From Reyranella sp. (lineage in GTDB: Bacteria; Pseudomonadota; Alphaproteobacteria; Reyranellales; Reyranellaceae), in the NCBI GenBank assembly GCA_022844015.1, contig JALHMO010000053.1:1-40101 (forward strand): 40,101 nucleotides of DNA. Direction: 5' to 3'. Shown here piece after piece: positions 24,164 to 33,109 of the stretch. Both the position numbers and the translations under genes were made by a program. Positions within the stretch are counted from its first letter, which is position 1; every line of letters begins with the position of its first letter. A model generated the notes under the pieces. The model saw only the letters and a list, made by a program, of their open reading frames with translations, ran no database searches and was not told the origin of the DNA.

Positions 24164-24329
24164 GCCTCCGGACGATGGTGGCTGCAGAAGAGAGCCACCG
24201 CGGCTGTCCGCTCTGCCGGCTCGTGCAGTCTCGTGATAGCGCGTGGTCAGACCCGCGCGATTCGAGGGGCATCACCGTGATCGCCATGACCGACGCTAGC
24301 CGACCCACCGCTGACGCGGCGCCTTTCCG

Positions 24330-24373
24330 GTGCGTCAGCGCCAAGTCCTTGATTTCAAAGGCCGCTGACGCAC
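24330..24373. repeat. Hairpin unit 1 (22-nt conserved core)
   Basis: Perfect 11-bp arms GTGCGTCAGCG/CGCTGACGCAC enclose a 22-nt core starting CCAAGTCCTTG and ending AAAGGC. The core matches unit 2 at 19 of 22 positions, but the arms do not match. Confidence 0.85.
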
Positions 24374-24516
24374 GGACGCAACGGGCGCAAGAGTCGGCGC
24401 CGATTCTCCGCGGCCGCTCCTGGAAGCGGGAGGAAACACCCGCGACGGACCGGGCATTGGTTGACCCGGACCGCAAGACGGCGGCCCCGACCGCAAGAGG
24501 CCTCGCTGAAGGTCCG

Positions 24517-24579
24517 CTTGCGTTCGGCCAACTCCTTGATTCGAAAGGCTCCGAACGCACCGAACGCACCGAACGCAAG
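24517..24579. repeat. Hairpin unit 2 with tandem arm copies
   Basis: The left arm CTTGCGTTCGG (24517-24527) can pair with any of three tandem CCGAACGCA copies (24551, 24560, 24569). The last copy gives a full 11-bp arm CCGAACGCAAG. The core 24528-24549 begins CCAACTCCTTG and ends AAAGGC. Confidence 0.85.
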
Positions 24580-24846
24580 AATCCGGGGTCGCTTTACGTT
24601 TTGTGGGAATGGGCGATTACCGTCGGCGGGGCGCGCATCGACGATGCGATCGAGGGTTCGTTGTTCCGTGCTTGCAAGTCCCTGCTCCGGTGCAATCGTT
24701 TCCCTGTTAATTTTTCTGCTTTCCCTGCTCGATTTCCCTGTTCCGTGCACCATGGCGCGGCCACCACGGATCGCCAAGCCTCTGCGATTGCGGACTCATT
24801 TGCGTGTCAAGACCACCGGTACGAAACCGGGTTGCGGATTTTTTCG

Positions 24847-25443
24847 TCAACCGCCGTTGCCGAGCGCCGCCTTCATCAGCGCGACCCCTTCGGGCGTGTC
24901 CCAGTCGGCATCGCCCTCGATCCGGCCGAGCTCACGGCCGGCCGGGTCAACCAGGATCGAGGTCGGCAGGAGGGTGACGCCGAGCGTCGACATCGCCTTC
25001 TTGCCCTTGTCGTAAAAGATGCCGAGATGGTCGAGGTTCTGGTCGCGGTAGAACGGCGCGACCTTGGGCTTGGAGGGACCGTCGAGCGAGATCGGCAGGA
25101 TGACGAACCGGCTCCTGGGCAGCATCGACTGCAGGCGGTCGAGGCTCGGCATCTCGCTGACGCACGGCGCGCACCAGGTCGCCCACAGATTGATCAGCCG
25201 CACCTTGCCGGCGAGGTCGGAGAGGCGCATCGGGCGATCGTCGGCGTCGAGGAACTCGAGATTGGGCACCGGCCGCACCGGGCTCGTGATCTTGAAGCGC
25301 GCCATGGCGCCCCTGGCCAGCTTCGCCGACACCTCGGCGCGCGCCCGTGCCGGCGGTGCAACCAATGGCACGGTCGAGGCGGCGGCAGCGAGCGCCAGCA
25401 GGCGGCGGCGGCCGGTGAGGAAATGTCGGGCGGGATGTGCCAT
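24847..25443 (-). CDS. TlpA-like thioredoxin-fold protein
   Basis: A 198-residue exported thioredoxin-family protein. The N-terminus has arginines (GRRR) followed by a hydrophobic stretch LLALAAAASTVPLVAP, a Tat- or Sec-type signal. The mature domain has the redox motif LINLWATWCAPCVSEMPSL, the cis-proline region TLLPTSILVDPAGRELGRI, and an inserted segment typical of TlpA/ResA. It probably reduces periplasmic disulfides, for example in cytochrome maturation. It is divergent from argH with only 35 nt between starts. Confidence 0.9.
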   Translation of the reverse strand: MAHPARHFLTGRRRLLALAAAASTVPLVAPPARARAEVSAKLARGAMARFKITSPVRPVPNLEFLDADDRPMRLSDLAGKVRLINLWATWCAPCVSEMPSLDRLQSMLPRSRFVILPISLDGPSKPKVAPFYRDQNLDHLGIFYDKGKKAMSTLGVTLLPTSILVDPAGRELGRIEGDADWDTPEGVALMKAALGNGG

Positions 25444-25478
25444 AAGCCGCGTTCCTACAGGGTCATTGGCTGATATTC

Positions 25479-26966
25479 ATGGCACGAAAGAACACGACTG
25501 CGCGAGGGGCGGCGAGCCGCCCCGGAGGGAAGGGCCGCTCCTCGCCGGCAAGCCGCTCCAACACGATGTGGGGCGGCCGCTATGCGCGCGGCCCGGCGGA
25601 GATCATGGAGCGCATCAACGCTTCCATCGGCTTCGACCGCCGGCTTTATCAACAGGATATCGCCGGCTCGCTCGCGCACTGCGACATGCTGGTCAGGCGC
25701 GGCATCCTGACCGCACGGGACGGACGCGCAATCAAGCGCGGCCTCGCCCAGGTGCGCGAGGAGATCGAGTCCGGCCGCTTCACCTTCTCGACCAAGCTCG
25801 AGGACATCCATTTCAACGTCGAGGCCAGGCTCACCGAGCTGATCGGGCCGGCCGGCGGACGGTTGCACACGGCGCGCTCGCGCAACGACCAGATCGCCCT
25901 CGATGTGCGGCTGTGGGTACGCGACACGATCGACCGCCTGGAGGCCATGCTGGCCGACCTGCAGGCCGCCCTGATCGACCGCGCCGAGGAATATGCCGCC
26001 ACGATCATGCCGGGCTTCACCCATCTGCAGACGGCCCAGCCCATCACCTTCGGCCATCACCTGCTGGCCTATGTCGAGATGATCGGGCGCGACCGCAGCC
26101 GCTTGGCCGATTGTCGCGCGCGGCTGAACGAATCGCCGCTGGGTGCGGCGGCGCTGGCCGGCTCGCCGCATCCGATCGATCCGCGCCTGACGGCCAAGGC
26201 GCTGGGCTTCGACCGGCCGATGGCCAACTCCCTCGATGCCGTGTCCGACCGCGACTACGTCGTCGAGTTCATCGGCGCGGCGTCGCTGATCGCCGTGCAC
26301 CTGTCGCGGCTGTCCGAGGAGATCGTGATCTGGTGCAGCGCGCCGTTCCGCTTCATCGCGCTGTCGGACGCTTTCACGACCGGCAGCTCGATCATGCCGC
26401 AGAAGCGCAATCCCGACGCCGCCGAGCTGACGCGCGCCAAGGTCGGCCGCATCGTCGGCGCCTTCGTGGCGCTGTGCACGATGCTGAAAGGCCTGCCGCT
26501 GACCTACGGCAAGGACATGCAGGAGGACAAGGAGCCGCTGTTCGACGCCGCCGACTCGGTCGAGCTCGGCGTCGCGGCGATGACCGGCATGGTGCGCGAC
26601 CTCAAGGCCAATCCGGAGCGCATGCGCGCGGTCGCCGCGGCCGACTACTCGGTGGCGACCGACCTCGCCGACTGGCTGGTGCGCAAGGTCGGCCTGCCGT
26701 TCCGCCAGGCCCATCACGCGACCGGCCGGCTGGTCGGCATCGCCGCCGCCAAGGGCGTCGATCTCGACAAGCTCACCCTCGAGGAGATGCGGGCGATCGA
26801 GCCCAGGATCGACCGAAGCGTGTTCGGCGTCCTGACCGTCGAGGCCTCGGTCAATGCCCGCAAGAGCCTGGGCGGCACGGCGCCCGCCAATGTCGCGCGC
26901 GCCGTGCAGGACGCGCGCCGCCGCTTCCTGGGACAAAAGCGTCCCTTTCAGGGACGCAGCCGATGA
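25479..26966 (+). CDS. argH: Argininosuccinate lyase
   Basis: A 495-residue fumarase/aspartase-superfamily enzyme that splits argininosuccinate into arginine and fumarate, the last step of arginine synthesis. Signature [12 protein letters not shown] is present, with TMWGGRY near the N-terminus, [23 protein letters not shown] and the catalytic-His region [10 protein letters not shown]. The chain carries about 25 extra basic N-terminal residues; an ATG at 25566 would begin just before WGGRY but leaves a shorter start than usual, so 25479 is kept. Its stop overlaps lysA (ATGA). Confidence 0.95.
   Translation: MARKNTTARGAASRPGGKGRSSPASRSNTMWGGRYARGPAEIMERINASIGFDRRLYQQDIAGSLAHCDMLVRRGILTARDGRAIKRGLAQVREEIESGRFTFSTKLEDIHFNVEARLTELIGPAGGRLHTARSRNDQIALDVRLWVRDTIDRLEAMLADLQAALIDRAEEYAATIMPGFTHLQTAQPITFGHHLLAYVEMIGRDRSRLADCRARLNESPLGAAALAGSPHPIDPRLTAKALGFDRPMANSLDAVSDRDYVVEFIGAASLIAVHLSRLSEEIVIWCSAPFRFIALSDAFTTGSSIMPQKRNPDAAELTRAKVGRIVGAFVALCTMLKGLPLTYGKDMQEDKEPLFDAADSVELGVAAMTGMVRDLKANPERMRAVAAADYSVATDLADWLVRKVGLPFRQAHHATGRLVGIAAAKGVDLDKLTLEEMRAIEPRIDRSVFGVLTVEASVNARKSLGGTAPANVARAVQDARRRFLGQKRPFQGRSR
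26939..26957 (+). promoter_or_regulatory. Hairpin over the lysA ribosome site
   Basis: GCGTCCCT-TTC-AGGGACGC is a perfect 8-bp stem with a 3-nt loop, ending 5 nt before the lysA ATG. The only plausible ribosome-binding bases (AGGGA) lie in the stem. Ribosomes finishing argH would melt it, giving translational coupling. Confidence 0.5.
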
Positions 26967-28234
26967 GCTTCTTCACCTACAGGAACGGCGCGATGCATGC
27001 CGAAGGCGTGGCGCTGGCCGCCATCGCCGCCCAGGTCGGGACGCCCTTCTACTGCTATTCGGCCGGCGCGCTGCGCGCGGCATGGCAGGAGTTCGCCGAC
27101 GGCATCAGGGGCATGAATGCCAGCGTTTGCTACGCGATGAAGGCCAACTCGAACCTGGCGGTGATCCGGCTGTTCGGCGAGCTGGGGGCAGGCGCCGACA
27201 TCGTCTCGGTGGGCGAGATGCAGCGCGCCCTTGCGGCCGGCATCCCGGCCGGGCGCATCATCTATTCCGGCGTCGGCAAGAAGGCTTCCGAGCTGATGGC
27301 AGCGCTGCAGGCCGGGGTGGGTCAGATCAACGTCGAGAGCTCGTCCGAGCTCGAGACCCTGAACGCGGTGGCGGGGCAGCTCGGCGTCGCCGCCGACATC
27401 ACCATCCGGGTCAACCCCGATGTCGATGCCGGCACCCACGCCAAGATCACCACGGGGCGCAAGGAGAACAAGTTCGGCATCGATATCGACCTCGCCCGCG
27501 ATGCCTACGCCCTGGCCGGCCGCCTGCCCAACCTGCGGGTGGTCGGGGTCGCCATGCATATCGGCTCCCAGCTGACCTCGCTCGACCCCTACCGCAGCGC
27601 CATCGTGCGGGTGCGCGAGCTGATCGGCCAGCTCAGGGCCGACGGCCATGCCATCGACCGGTTCGACATCGGCGGCGGCCTGGGCATCGTCTATGCCGAC
27701 GAGAGGCCGCCCTCGATCCCCGACTTTCTTGCAATGGTGGCCCGCGAAACCGATGGGCTGGGCTGCGAGCTGACGTTCGAGCCGGGCCGACGGCTGGTCG
27801 GAGAGGCTGGCGTGCTGGTCGGCGAGGTCATCCTGGTCAAGCCCGGCGCGGCCAAGACCTTCGTCATCGTCGATGCGGCGATGAACGATCTCATCCGGCC
27901 GACGTTATACGAGGCGTGGCACGACATCGTGCCGGTCCGGGAGCGCCGCGATGCCGCCACGATCCGTTGTGACATTGTCGGGCCGATCTGCGAATCGGGC
28001 GACTACCTCGCGCAAAACCGTGATCTGCCCCCACTGGCTGCGGGAGACCTCGTCATGATACGCTCGGCCGGCGCCTATGGCGCGGTGATGGCTTCGGCCT
28101 ACAACACCCGCCCGCTGGCGCCGGAGGTCATGGTCGATGGCACGCGATTTGCGGTGATCCGGCCGAGACCGTCGATCGAGGAGATGCTCTCCGCCGAGCG
28201 GTTCCCGCCCTGGATGGAGCCGACGAAGCCTTAG
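26963..28234 (+). CDS. lysA: Diaminopimelate decarboxylase
   Basis: A 423-residue fold-III PLP enzyme that decarboxylates meso-diaminopimelate to lysine. The PLP lysine is Lys60 in [10 protein letters not shown]. Phosphate and substrate regions are [33 protein letters not shown], and [11 protein letters not shown], with the active-site cysteine contributed to the other subunit. It starts within the stop of argH. Many alphaproteobacteria have a small lipoprotein gene (lptM/yifL) between argH and lysA; it is absent here. Confidence 0.95.
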   Translation: MSFFTYRNGAMHAEGVALAAIAAQVGTPFYCYSAGALRAAWQEFADGIRGMNASVCYAMKANSNLAVIRLFGELGAGADIVSVGEMQRALAAGIPAGRIIYSGVGKKASELMAALQAGVGQINVESSSELETLNAVAGQLGVAADITIRVNPDVDAGTHAKITTGRKENKFGIDIDLARDAYALAGRLPNLRVVGVAMHIGSQLTSLDPYRSAIVRVRELIGQLRADGHAIDRFDIGGGLGIVYADERPPSIPDFLAMVARETDGLGCELTFEPGRRLVGEAGVLVGEVILVKPGAAKTFVIVDAAMNDLIRPTLYEAWHDIVPVRERRDAATIRCDIVGPICESGDYLAQNRDLPPLAAGDLVMIRSAGAYGAVMASAYNTRPLAPEVMVDGTRFAVIRPRPSIEEMLSAERFPPWMEPTKP

Positions 28235-28254
28235 CACCCTGCCCCCCGGGTGCT
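28233..28254 (+). terminator. Hairpin between lysA and DUF4175 gene
   Basis: AGCACCC (28233-28239) and GGGTGCT (28248-28254) form a 7-bp stem with a C-rich loop, beginning at the lysA stop. No T-run follows, so it may attenuate or stabilise mRNA rather than terminate. Confidence 0.35.
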
Positions 28255-28279
28255 GCGTCAGTAACAAGAGAGGACGGCG

Positions 28280-30871
28280 ATGGACGCCAGCCAGACCACC
28301 CAGATCGCAGCGCCCGGCGTGGCCCGCAAGATCGGCGTGGCCCGCATGGCCTTGGCCTGGGAGAGCCTGTGGCCGCGGCTCGTGCCGCTGCTGGCCTACG
28401 TCGCCCTGTTCGTGGCGGCCGCCCATCTCGACCTTTTCGCCGGCCTCGATCCCTGGGTCCATACCGGCCTGCTGGCCGTGCTGGCGATCGCCTTCGGGAT
28501 GCTCGCCTGGTGGGAGCTGCGCCGATTCAGCTGGCCCGGCCGCGAGGAGGCGGTACGCCGCCTCGAGCGCGACAGCGGCGTGCCGCACCGTCCCCTGGTC
28601 GCGGTCCAGGATCGCCTGGCGACCGGCGCCGGCGATACGATGGCGACTGCCCTGTGGGAAGCCCATCGCCGCCGCGAGGCCGAGCGGCTGGCGGCGCTCG
28701 GCAACAAGCCGGCCCATCCCGGGCTCGCCATCCTCGACAAGTGGGCGCTGCGCTTCGTGCCGCTCCTGGTGCTGATCGTCGCCGTCGCCAGCGCGGGCGG
28801 CTGGCGAGTCGATCGCATGGCTGCCGCCGTGACGCCGGCCTTCCCGCCGCCGCCGCCGGTGGTCGCCAACCTGTGGATCGCGCCGCCGGCCTATACCGGC
28901 AAGCCGCCGATCTATCTGGACATGGCCGATCGCGACAAGCTGTTGCGCGTGCCGGTGGGCAGCAAGCTCGCCGGCTTCGTCGACGACGTGCGCGGCCGCA
29001 AGCCACCCCAGCTGGTGATCGAAGGCGGCGGTGGGCCGGCCGAGTTCAACACGGTCGGCAAGGGCAAGTACCAGATCGAGCAGGTCATCACCGAGGGCAC
29101 GCAGATCGTCCTGCAGGCGCGCGGCGACGAGCAGGCGCGCTGGAAGCTGCATGTCATTCCCGACCTGCCGCCGACCATCGAGTTCGCCAAGCCGATCGGT
29201 GTCGACAAATGGTCGACCAAGATCGAGTACATCGCCGGCGACGATTTCGGTGTCACCGGCGTGCAGCTGCAGGTCCGCCTGCACGGCAGTGTGCTGGGTG
29301 ACGAGGCGCTCGCCGCCGACGAGGAGCCCGAAGTCATCCGTCTCGACCTGCCGGTGGCCGGAAACACCAGGAAGGTGGGCGACTCCTTCGTGCGCGACCT
29401 GACCAGCCATCCGTGGGCCGGCCTCAAGGTCACGGTGATGCTGTTCGCGACCGACGCGCTCGGCCAGAAGGGCCGCAGCTCGGTCGAGACCTTCCTGCTG
29501 CCCGAGCGGGTGTTCAACGACCCGACGGCGCGCGCCCTGATCGTGCTGCGCAAGGCGCTGACACGCGATCCCAAGGGTTATCGCCCCGACGTCGTCGACG
29601 GCATGCGCATGGTCCACGCCAAGCCGGAGAGCTATCGCAACGATCCGGTGGTGCAGCTCGGGCTCAAGCTCGGCGCGACGAAGCTCACCGAGGCGGGCGA
29701 CAAGCCGACCATCACCGAGACCCAGAAGCTCCTGTGGGATCTCGCCATGCGCCTCGAAGGCGGCGCCATGTCCGACGCCGAGCGGGCGCTCGAGCAGGCC
29801 CGCCAGGAGCTGCGCGACGCCGTGCAGCGCAATGCCGGCGACGAGGAGATCGAGCGCCTGATCCAGCAGCTCTACGACGCCATGGCGAAATGGCAGAAGG
29901 AGCTGGCCGAGAAGATGAAGGATCCGGAAGAGCGCCGCCGCATGCAGGAGCAGGCGGAGAAGATGGATCCCAACAACGCCATCACCGGCGACGACCTGCA
30001 GAAGATGCTCGACAAGATTCGCGAGATGGCGAAGAACGGCCAGCGCGAGGAAGCCAAGCGGCTGCTCGAGGAGCTGCGCAAGATGATGGAGAACGCCACG
30101 CCGATGATGGCCCAGCCCGGCCAGCAGCGGCAGCAGGGCCAGCAGGGCCAGGGCAACCAGATGGGCCGAGAGATGATGAATCAGCTCGACCGCCTGTCGC
30201 GCCGGCAGAACCAGCTGCTGGGCGAATCCGAGCGCGAGGGCCGCCAGCAGCAGGGCCGCCAGGGTCAGCAGGGCCAGCGCGGCCAGCAGGGGCAGCAAGG
30301 CCAACAGGGGCAGCAAGGCCAGCAGGGCCAACAGGGACAGCAGGGCCAGCGTGGCCAGGGCAACCAGCCGGGCGATGGGCAGTGGGGCGAGGGGCAGCGC
30401 GGCCAGCAGGAGAGCCTGCGCCGCCAGCTCGGCGACTTCATGAACCGGCTCGACGAGAACGGCATGCCGATGCCCGATTCGCTGGGTCGCGCCGAGCGCA
30501 GCATGCGGGAGGCCGAGGATGCGCTGCGCCGCGGCGATCCGCGCGAGGCCTCGCGCGCCCAGCGCCGCGCCCTCGACAACCTGCAGCAGGGCATGGGCGA
30601 CATGGCCGATGCGATGCGCCAGCGCGGGCCGGGCAACGGCCAGGACCTGGCCGAGATCGAGGAGCGCGAGCGGCGCGGCGAGGACCGCGACCCGCTCGGC
30701 CGCTCCGACGGCAACTACGGCGACGCGGTCGACACAGGCGTCGACAAGGTGCCGCTCGAGCTCGAGCGCCAGCGCAGCCGCGATATCCTCGACGAGCTGC
30801 GCCGCCGCGCCGGCGAGCAGCGCCCCAAGGAAGAGCTCGACTACATCGACCGCCTGCTGAAGACGTACTGA
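28280..30871 (+). CDS. TIGR02302/DUF4175 family membrane protein
   Basis: An 863-residue protein found in alphaproteobacteria downstream of lysA; function unknown. There are three hydrophobic helices near the N-terminus (about 32-50, 60-78 and 153-170), then a large presumably periplasmic part. Residues about 180-420 look like a beta-rich domain (IYLDMADRDKLLRVPVGSK). Residues 480-600 are charged helices likely to form coiled coils (EEIERLIQQLYDAMAKWQKE). Residues about 613-712 are a Q/G low-complexity tract of GQQ units, followed by a helical tail. GAGAGGA precedes the ATG. A cell-envelope role is possible, but inference only. Confidence 0.92.
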   Translation: MDASQTTQIAAPGVARKIGVARMALAWESLWPRLVPLLAYVALFVAAAHLDLFAGLDPWVHTGLLAVLAIAFGMLAWWELRRFSWPGREEAVRRLERDSGVPHRPLVAVQDRLATGAGDTMATALWEAHRRREAERLAALGNKPAHPGLAILDKWALRFVPLLVLIVAVASAGGWRVDRMAAAVTPAFPPPPPVVANLWIAPPAYTGKPPIYLDMADRDKLLRVPVGSKLAGFVDDVRGRKPPQLVIEGGGGPAEFNTVGKGKYQIEQVITEGTQIVLQARGDEQARWKLHVIPDLPPTIEFAKPIGVDKWSTKIEYIAGDDFGVTGVQLQVRLHGSVLGDEALAADEEPEVIRLDLPVAGNTRKVGDSFVRDLTSHPWAGLKVTVMLFATDALGQKGRSSVETFLLPERVFNDPTARALIVLRKALTRDPKGYRPDVVDGMRMVHAKPESYRNDPVVQLGLKLGATKLTEAGDKPTITETQKLLWDLAMRLEGGAMSDAERALEQARQELRDAVQRNAGDEEIERLIQQLYDAMAKWQKELAEKMKDPEERRRMQEQAEKMDPNNAITGDDLQKMLDKIREMAKNGQREEAKRLLEELRKMMENATPMMAQPGQQRQQGQQGQGNQMGREMMNQLDRLSRRQNQLLGESEREGRQQQGRQGQQGQRGQQGQQGQQGQQGQQGQQGQQGQRGQGNQPGDGQWGEGQRGQQESLRRQLGDFMNRLDENGMPMPDSLGRAERSMREAEDALRRGDPREASRAQRRALDNLQQGMGDMADAMRQRGPGNGQDLAEIEERERRGEDRDPLGRSDGNYGDAVDTGVDKVPLELERQRSRDILDELRRRAGEQRPKEELDYIDRLLKTY

Positions 30872-30874
30872 TTG

Positions 30875-30906
30875 CGCGGCCACACCAGCTCCGCTGGTGT
30901 GGCGCG
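30875..30906. terminator. Strong hairpin after DUF4175 gene
   Basis: CCACACCAGC-TCC-GCTGGTGTGG is a perfect 10-bp stem, extended by CGCG/CGCG with one bulge, 3 nt after the stop codon. It lacks a T-tract on either strand. Confidence 0.5.
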
Positions 30907-30975
30907 GACACTGCATTCTTCATCGCCCTCCCCCGTCAGCGGGCAGGGCATTCGCATATGGGCGTGCTTTTCATT

Positions 30976-31172
30976 CTCCTCTCCAGCGAAGCGGGGGAGG
31001 TGTCGCGTCTTTACGCGACGGAGGGGTCATGAGCCATGGGAGAGAGTTGAGCTTGGGGCTCATGACCCTCCGTCCGCGTCGGCATTTTGACCGCGGAGCG
31101 GTCAAAAGCCTTTTGACCCTTCGACTTCGCTCAGGGCAGGCGCGGACACCTCCCCACGCTCGGCGTGGGGAG
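30976..31172. repeat. Nested palindromic repeat with inserted hairpin
   Basis: Related to 9069-9209: GGAGGGGTCATGAG (31020-31033) opposes CTCATGACCCTCC (31059-31071). The right arm contains an additional perfect hairpin TTTTGACCGC-GGA-GCGGTCAAAA (31085-31107), followed by a partial CTTCGACTTCGCTCAGGGCAGG. It ends 7 nt before the convergent hpt stop. Confidence 0.82.
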
Positions 31173-31178
31173 AAGATT

Positions 31179-31733
31179 CTATCCCGTCTGCTCGACGACG
31201 CCGATGTAGGGCAGGCCGCGGAAGCGGTGGGCCCAGTCGAGGCCGTAGCCGACCAGGAACTCGTCGCCCGCCTCGAAGCCGACGAAATCGGCCTGGAGGC
31301 CGGTGCGCCGCTTGCCGGGCTTGTCGAGCAGCGTGCAGACCGAGACGTGGCGCGCGCCGCGCTCGAGCAGCAGGGCCTTGGCGAACGAGAGCGTGAAGCC
31401 CGATTCGAGGATGTCGTCGACCAGCAGCACCTCGCGATTGCGCACGTCGTCGACGATGTCGCGCACCACCCTGACGCTGCCGGTCGTCTGGGTGCCGGTG
31501 CCGTAGCTCGACAGGGTGAGGAAATCCATCGACCAGTCGGCGCCGGCCCGGCTCAGCGCGCGGATCAGGTCGGCGGCGAACACGAAGCTGCCCTTCAGCA
31601 CCGACACCACCAGCGTGTCCGCCGGCAGCTTGATGGCGAGCTCGGCCGCCATGACGTCGATGCGTGCCGCGATCTCCGACGCGGAGAAGCGGATCGAGAC
31701 GGTGGGCCGGCCGGCCGGCGCGGGCGTGGTCAT
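31179..31733 (-). CDS. hpt: Hypoxanthine phosphoribosyltransferase
   Basis: A 184-residue purine-salvage enzyme making IMP (or GMP) from hypoxanthine (guanine) and PRPP. The PRPP-binding motif is EVLLVDDILESGFT (101-114). Other family regions are VVSVLKGSFVFAADLIRAL, the flexible-loop SSYGT, LLDKPGKRR, and the purine-binding DEFLVGYGLDWAHRFRGLPY. The start at 31733 gives a normal length; a long reading upstream is the zinc-ribbon gene in another frame. It lies 10 nt after the zinc-ribbon gene and is likely cotranscribed. Confidence 0.94.
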   Translation of the reverse strand: MTTPAPAGRPTVSIRFSASEIAARIDVMAAELAIKLPADTLVVSVLKGSFVFAADLIRALSRAGADWSMDFLTLSSYGTGTQTTGSVRVVRDIVDDVRNREVLLVDDILESGFTLSFAKALLLERGARHVSVCTLLDKPGKRRTGLQADFVGFEAGDEFLVGYGLDWAHRFRGLPYIGVVEQTG

Positions 31734-31743
31734 GGCTGACCTG

Positions 31744-32253
31744 CTACTCGATGGCCGGCCCGCTGTCGACCCGCGCCTCCCTCGGAAGGCGGGCCCGCGC
31801 CTTCGGCATGCCGGTTTCTGCGGCTTCCGCCGTTGCCCAACCCGGGGGCACCGAAGGGTCGAGCGAGAGGCCGGTGGCCCGCCAGGGCATCGGCGACTTG
31901 GCGCCAGTGTCGCCGCGGAACACCAGAACGGCGCCCAGAATCGCCGCCACCAGGACGGCGGCGGCGATCCAATAGGGCCAGCGCGGCCGGCGCGCTTGCG
32001 GCCGGGCAAGCGCGGGCAGGCCGGAGCGATAGGCTGGCGCCGGTTGGCCTGTACCCTGCGATCGCTCCACGCCGTCCTGCGGGTCGGGCTCGGGCTGCTC
32101 GATCCGCTCGCGCAGGACCGCAGCCGAGGCCGGGCCGGCCCGCTCGAACCAGCGGTGATTGCATCGCGCACATTGAACCGTGCGTCCCGTAGGGCCGATT
32201 GCCAACGGATCGACGATGTATCGCGCCCCGCAGTTGGAACAGGTTACGTGCAT
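31744..32253 (-). CDS. MJ0042-type zinc-ribbon membrane protein
   Basis: A 169-residue protein with an N-terminal zinc finger, Cys5, Cys8, Cys28 and Cys31 (CSNCGARYIVDPLAIG, then CARCNHRWFE), followed by a proline-rich linker and one transmembrane helix (about 94-112). A short C-terminal periplasmic tail follows. This architecture is common in alphaproteobacteria next to ftsE/ftsX or hpt. Function is unknown; the finger faces the cytoplasm. It is divergent from plsC by 71 nt and probably heads the hpt operon. Confidence 0.85.
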   Translation of the reverse strand: MHVTCSNCGARYIVDPLAIGPTGRTVQCARCNHRWFERAGPASAAVLRERIEQPEPDPQDGVERSQGTGQPAPAYRSGLPALARPQARRPRWPYWIAAAVLVAAILGAVLVFRGDTGAKSPMPWRATGLSLDPSVPPGWATAEAAETGMPKARARLPREARVDSGPAIE

Positions 32254-32324
32254 AGTGAGCGGGGAATTCCGCGCTAGATGTGCTTGCGGCCGGACATTAA
32301 GCTTCCAAATCTTGCGTTACAAGC

Positions 32325-33101
32325 ATGACCGGTTCTGTTCTCTGGCTGCGCTCCCTGGCATTCAACGTGGGTTGGTTCACCGGCACGGCCGCCATCGCGG
32401 TGGCCGGCATGCCGATCCTGCTGCTGCCGCGCCGGGCGGTTGTCGCCTGGGCCCAGGCGTGGATAAGGTTCTGCCTGTGGTGGCTGCGCCTCACCGTCGG
32501 CCTCGACCACCGGCTGCGCGGGCTGGAGAACCTGCCGGCCGGCCCGGTGATCCTCGCCTCCAAGCATCAGTCGACGTGGGAGACCCTCGCCTACACCCTG
32601 CTGTTCCCCCACGCCGCGACGGTGATGAAGCGTGAGCTGGTCTACATCCCGATCGTCGGCTGGGCGATGGCGCGGGCCGGCAACATCGCCGTCGAGCGCG
32701 GCGATGGCGCCAGGGCGCTGCGCGGCCTGGTGCGCGACGCCAGGGCGGCGATCGCCGAGGGCCGCCCGATCCTGATCTTCCCCGAAGGCACGCGTGTCGC
32801 CGTCGGAGCCGAGCGCCCGTACCAGGTCGGGACCGCCGCCCTGTATCGCCAGCTCGGCGTCCCCGTCGTCCCGGTGGCGCTCAACTCAGGCCTGTTCTGG
32901 GGCCGGCGCCGATTCGTCAAGCGACCCGGCCGCATCACCGTCGAGGTGCTGCCGGCGATCCCGCCGGGTCTCGACCGCGAGACCTTCATGGCGACCCTGC
33001 GCGAGCGCATCGAGGGCGCCACCGCGCGCCTGGTCGCCGAGGCCGCCGATCCGGAACGAACACGGAACAATCCTGTTGATGTCGACGGGGGCGGCGCCTA
33101 G
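32325..33101 (+). CDS. plsC: 1-acyl-sn-glycerol-3-phosphate acyltransferase
   Basis: A 258-residue inner-membrane acyltransferase converting lysophosphatidic acid to phosphatidic acid. Motif I is KHQSTWETL, an HX4E variant of the usual HX4D (His81, Glu86). Motif III is IFPEGTRVAVG (151-161), and motif IV is VPVVPVALNSG. Two N-terminal hydrophobic segments (10-35 and about 42-58) anchor it. nrdJ starts 8 nt later, so the two may share an mRNA even though their roles are unrelated. Confidence 0.92.
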   Translation: MTGSVLWLRSLAFNVGWFTGTAAIAVAGMPILLLPRRAVVAWAQAWIRFCLWWLRLTVGLDHRLRGLENLPAGPVILASKHQSTWETLAYTLLFPHAATVMKRELVYIPIVGWAMARAGNIAVERGDGARALRGLVRDARAAIAEGRPILIFPEGTRVAVGAERPYQVGTAALYRQLGVPVVPVALNSGLFWGRRRFVKRPGRITVEVLPAIPPGLDRETFMATLRERIEGATARLVAEAADPERTRNNPVDVDGGGA

Positions 33102-33109
33102 GATTCGGC

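Larger units (their letters stand above)
24164..24846. other. Gene-free structured spacer
   Basis: No reading frame here looks like a protein: those open are low-complexity products of repeats. It holds three copies of CGCTGACGC (24309-24317 and 24363-24371 forward, 24332-24340 inverted), two core-conserved hairpins, three tandem CCGAACGCA units, three TTTCCCTG motifs (24699, 24720, 24733), and GTTCCGTGC twice (24663, 24740). A weak hairpin plus T6 (24816-24844) lies at the right edge. Confidence 0.75.

Noticed and set aside
24309-24579. Possible CRISPR array
   Set aside because: Only two core repeats with unequal, self-complementary flanks; no regular spacers and no cas genes.
24816-24844. 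Intrinsic terminator after the M81 gene
   Set aside because: The stem is only 5 bp and separated by 8 nt from the T6 run; too weak to call, mentioned only with the spacer.
21571-25473. A 1300-codon plus-strand frame
   Set aside because: It runs antisense to the amidohydrolase, out of phase through the M81 gene and antisense to the TlpA gene, with no recognisable domain.
27905-30916. A 1003-codon frame opposite the DUF4175 gene
   Set aside because: Its product is low-complexity Leu/Ala sequence made by the reverse of the Q/G tract; the plus-strand protein has family features and a ribosome site.
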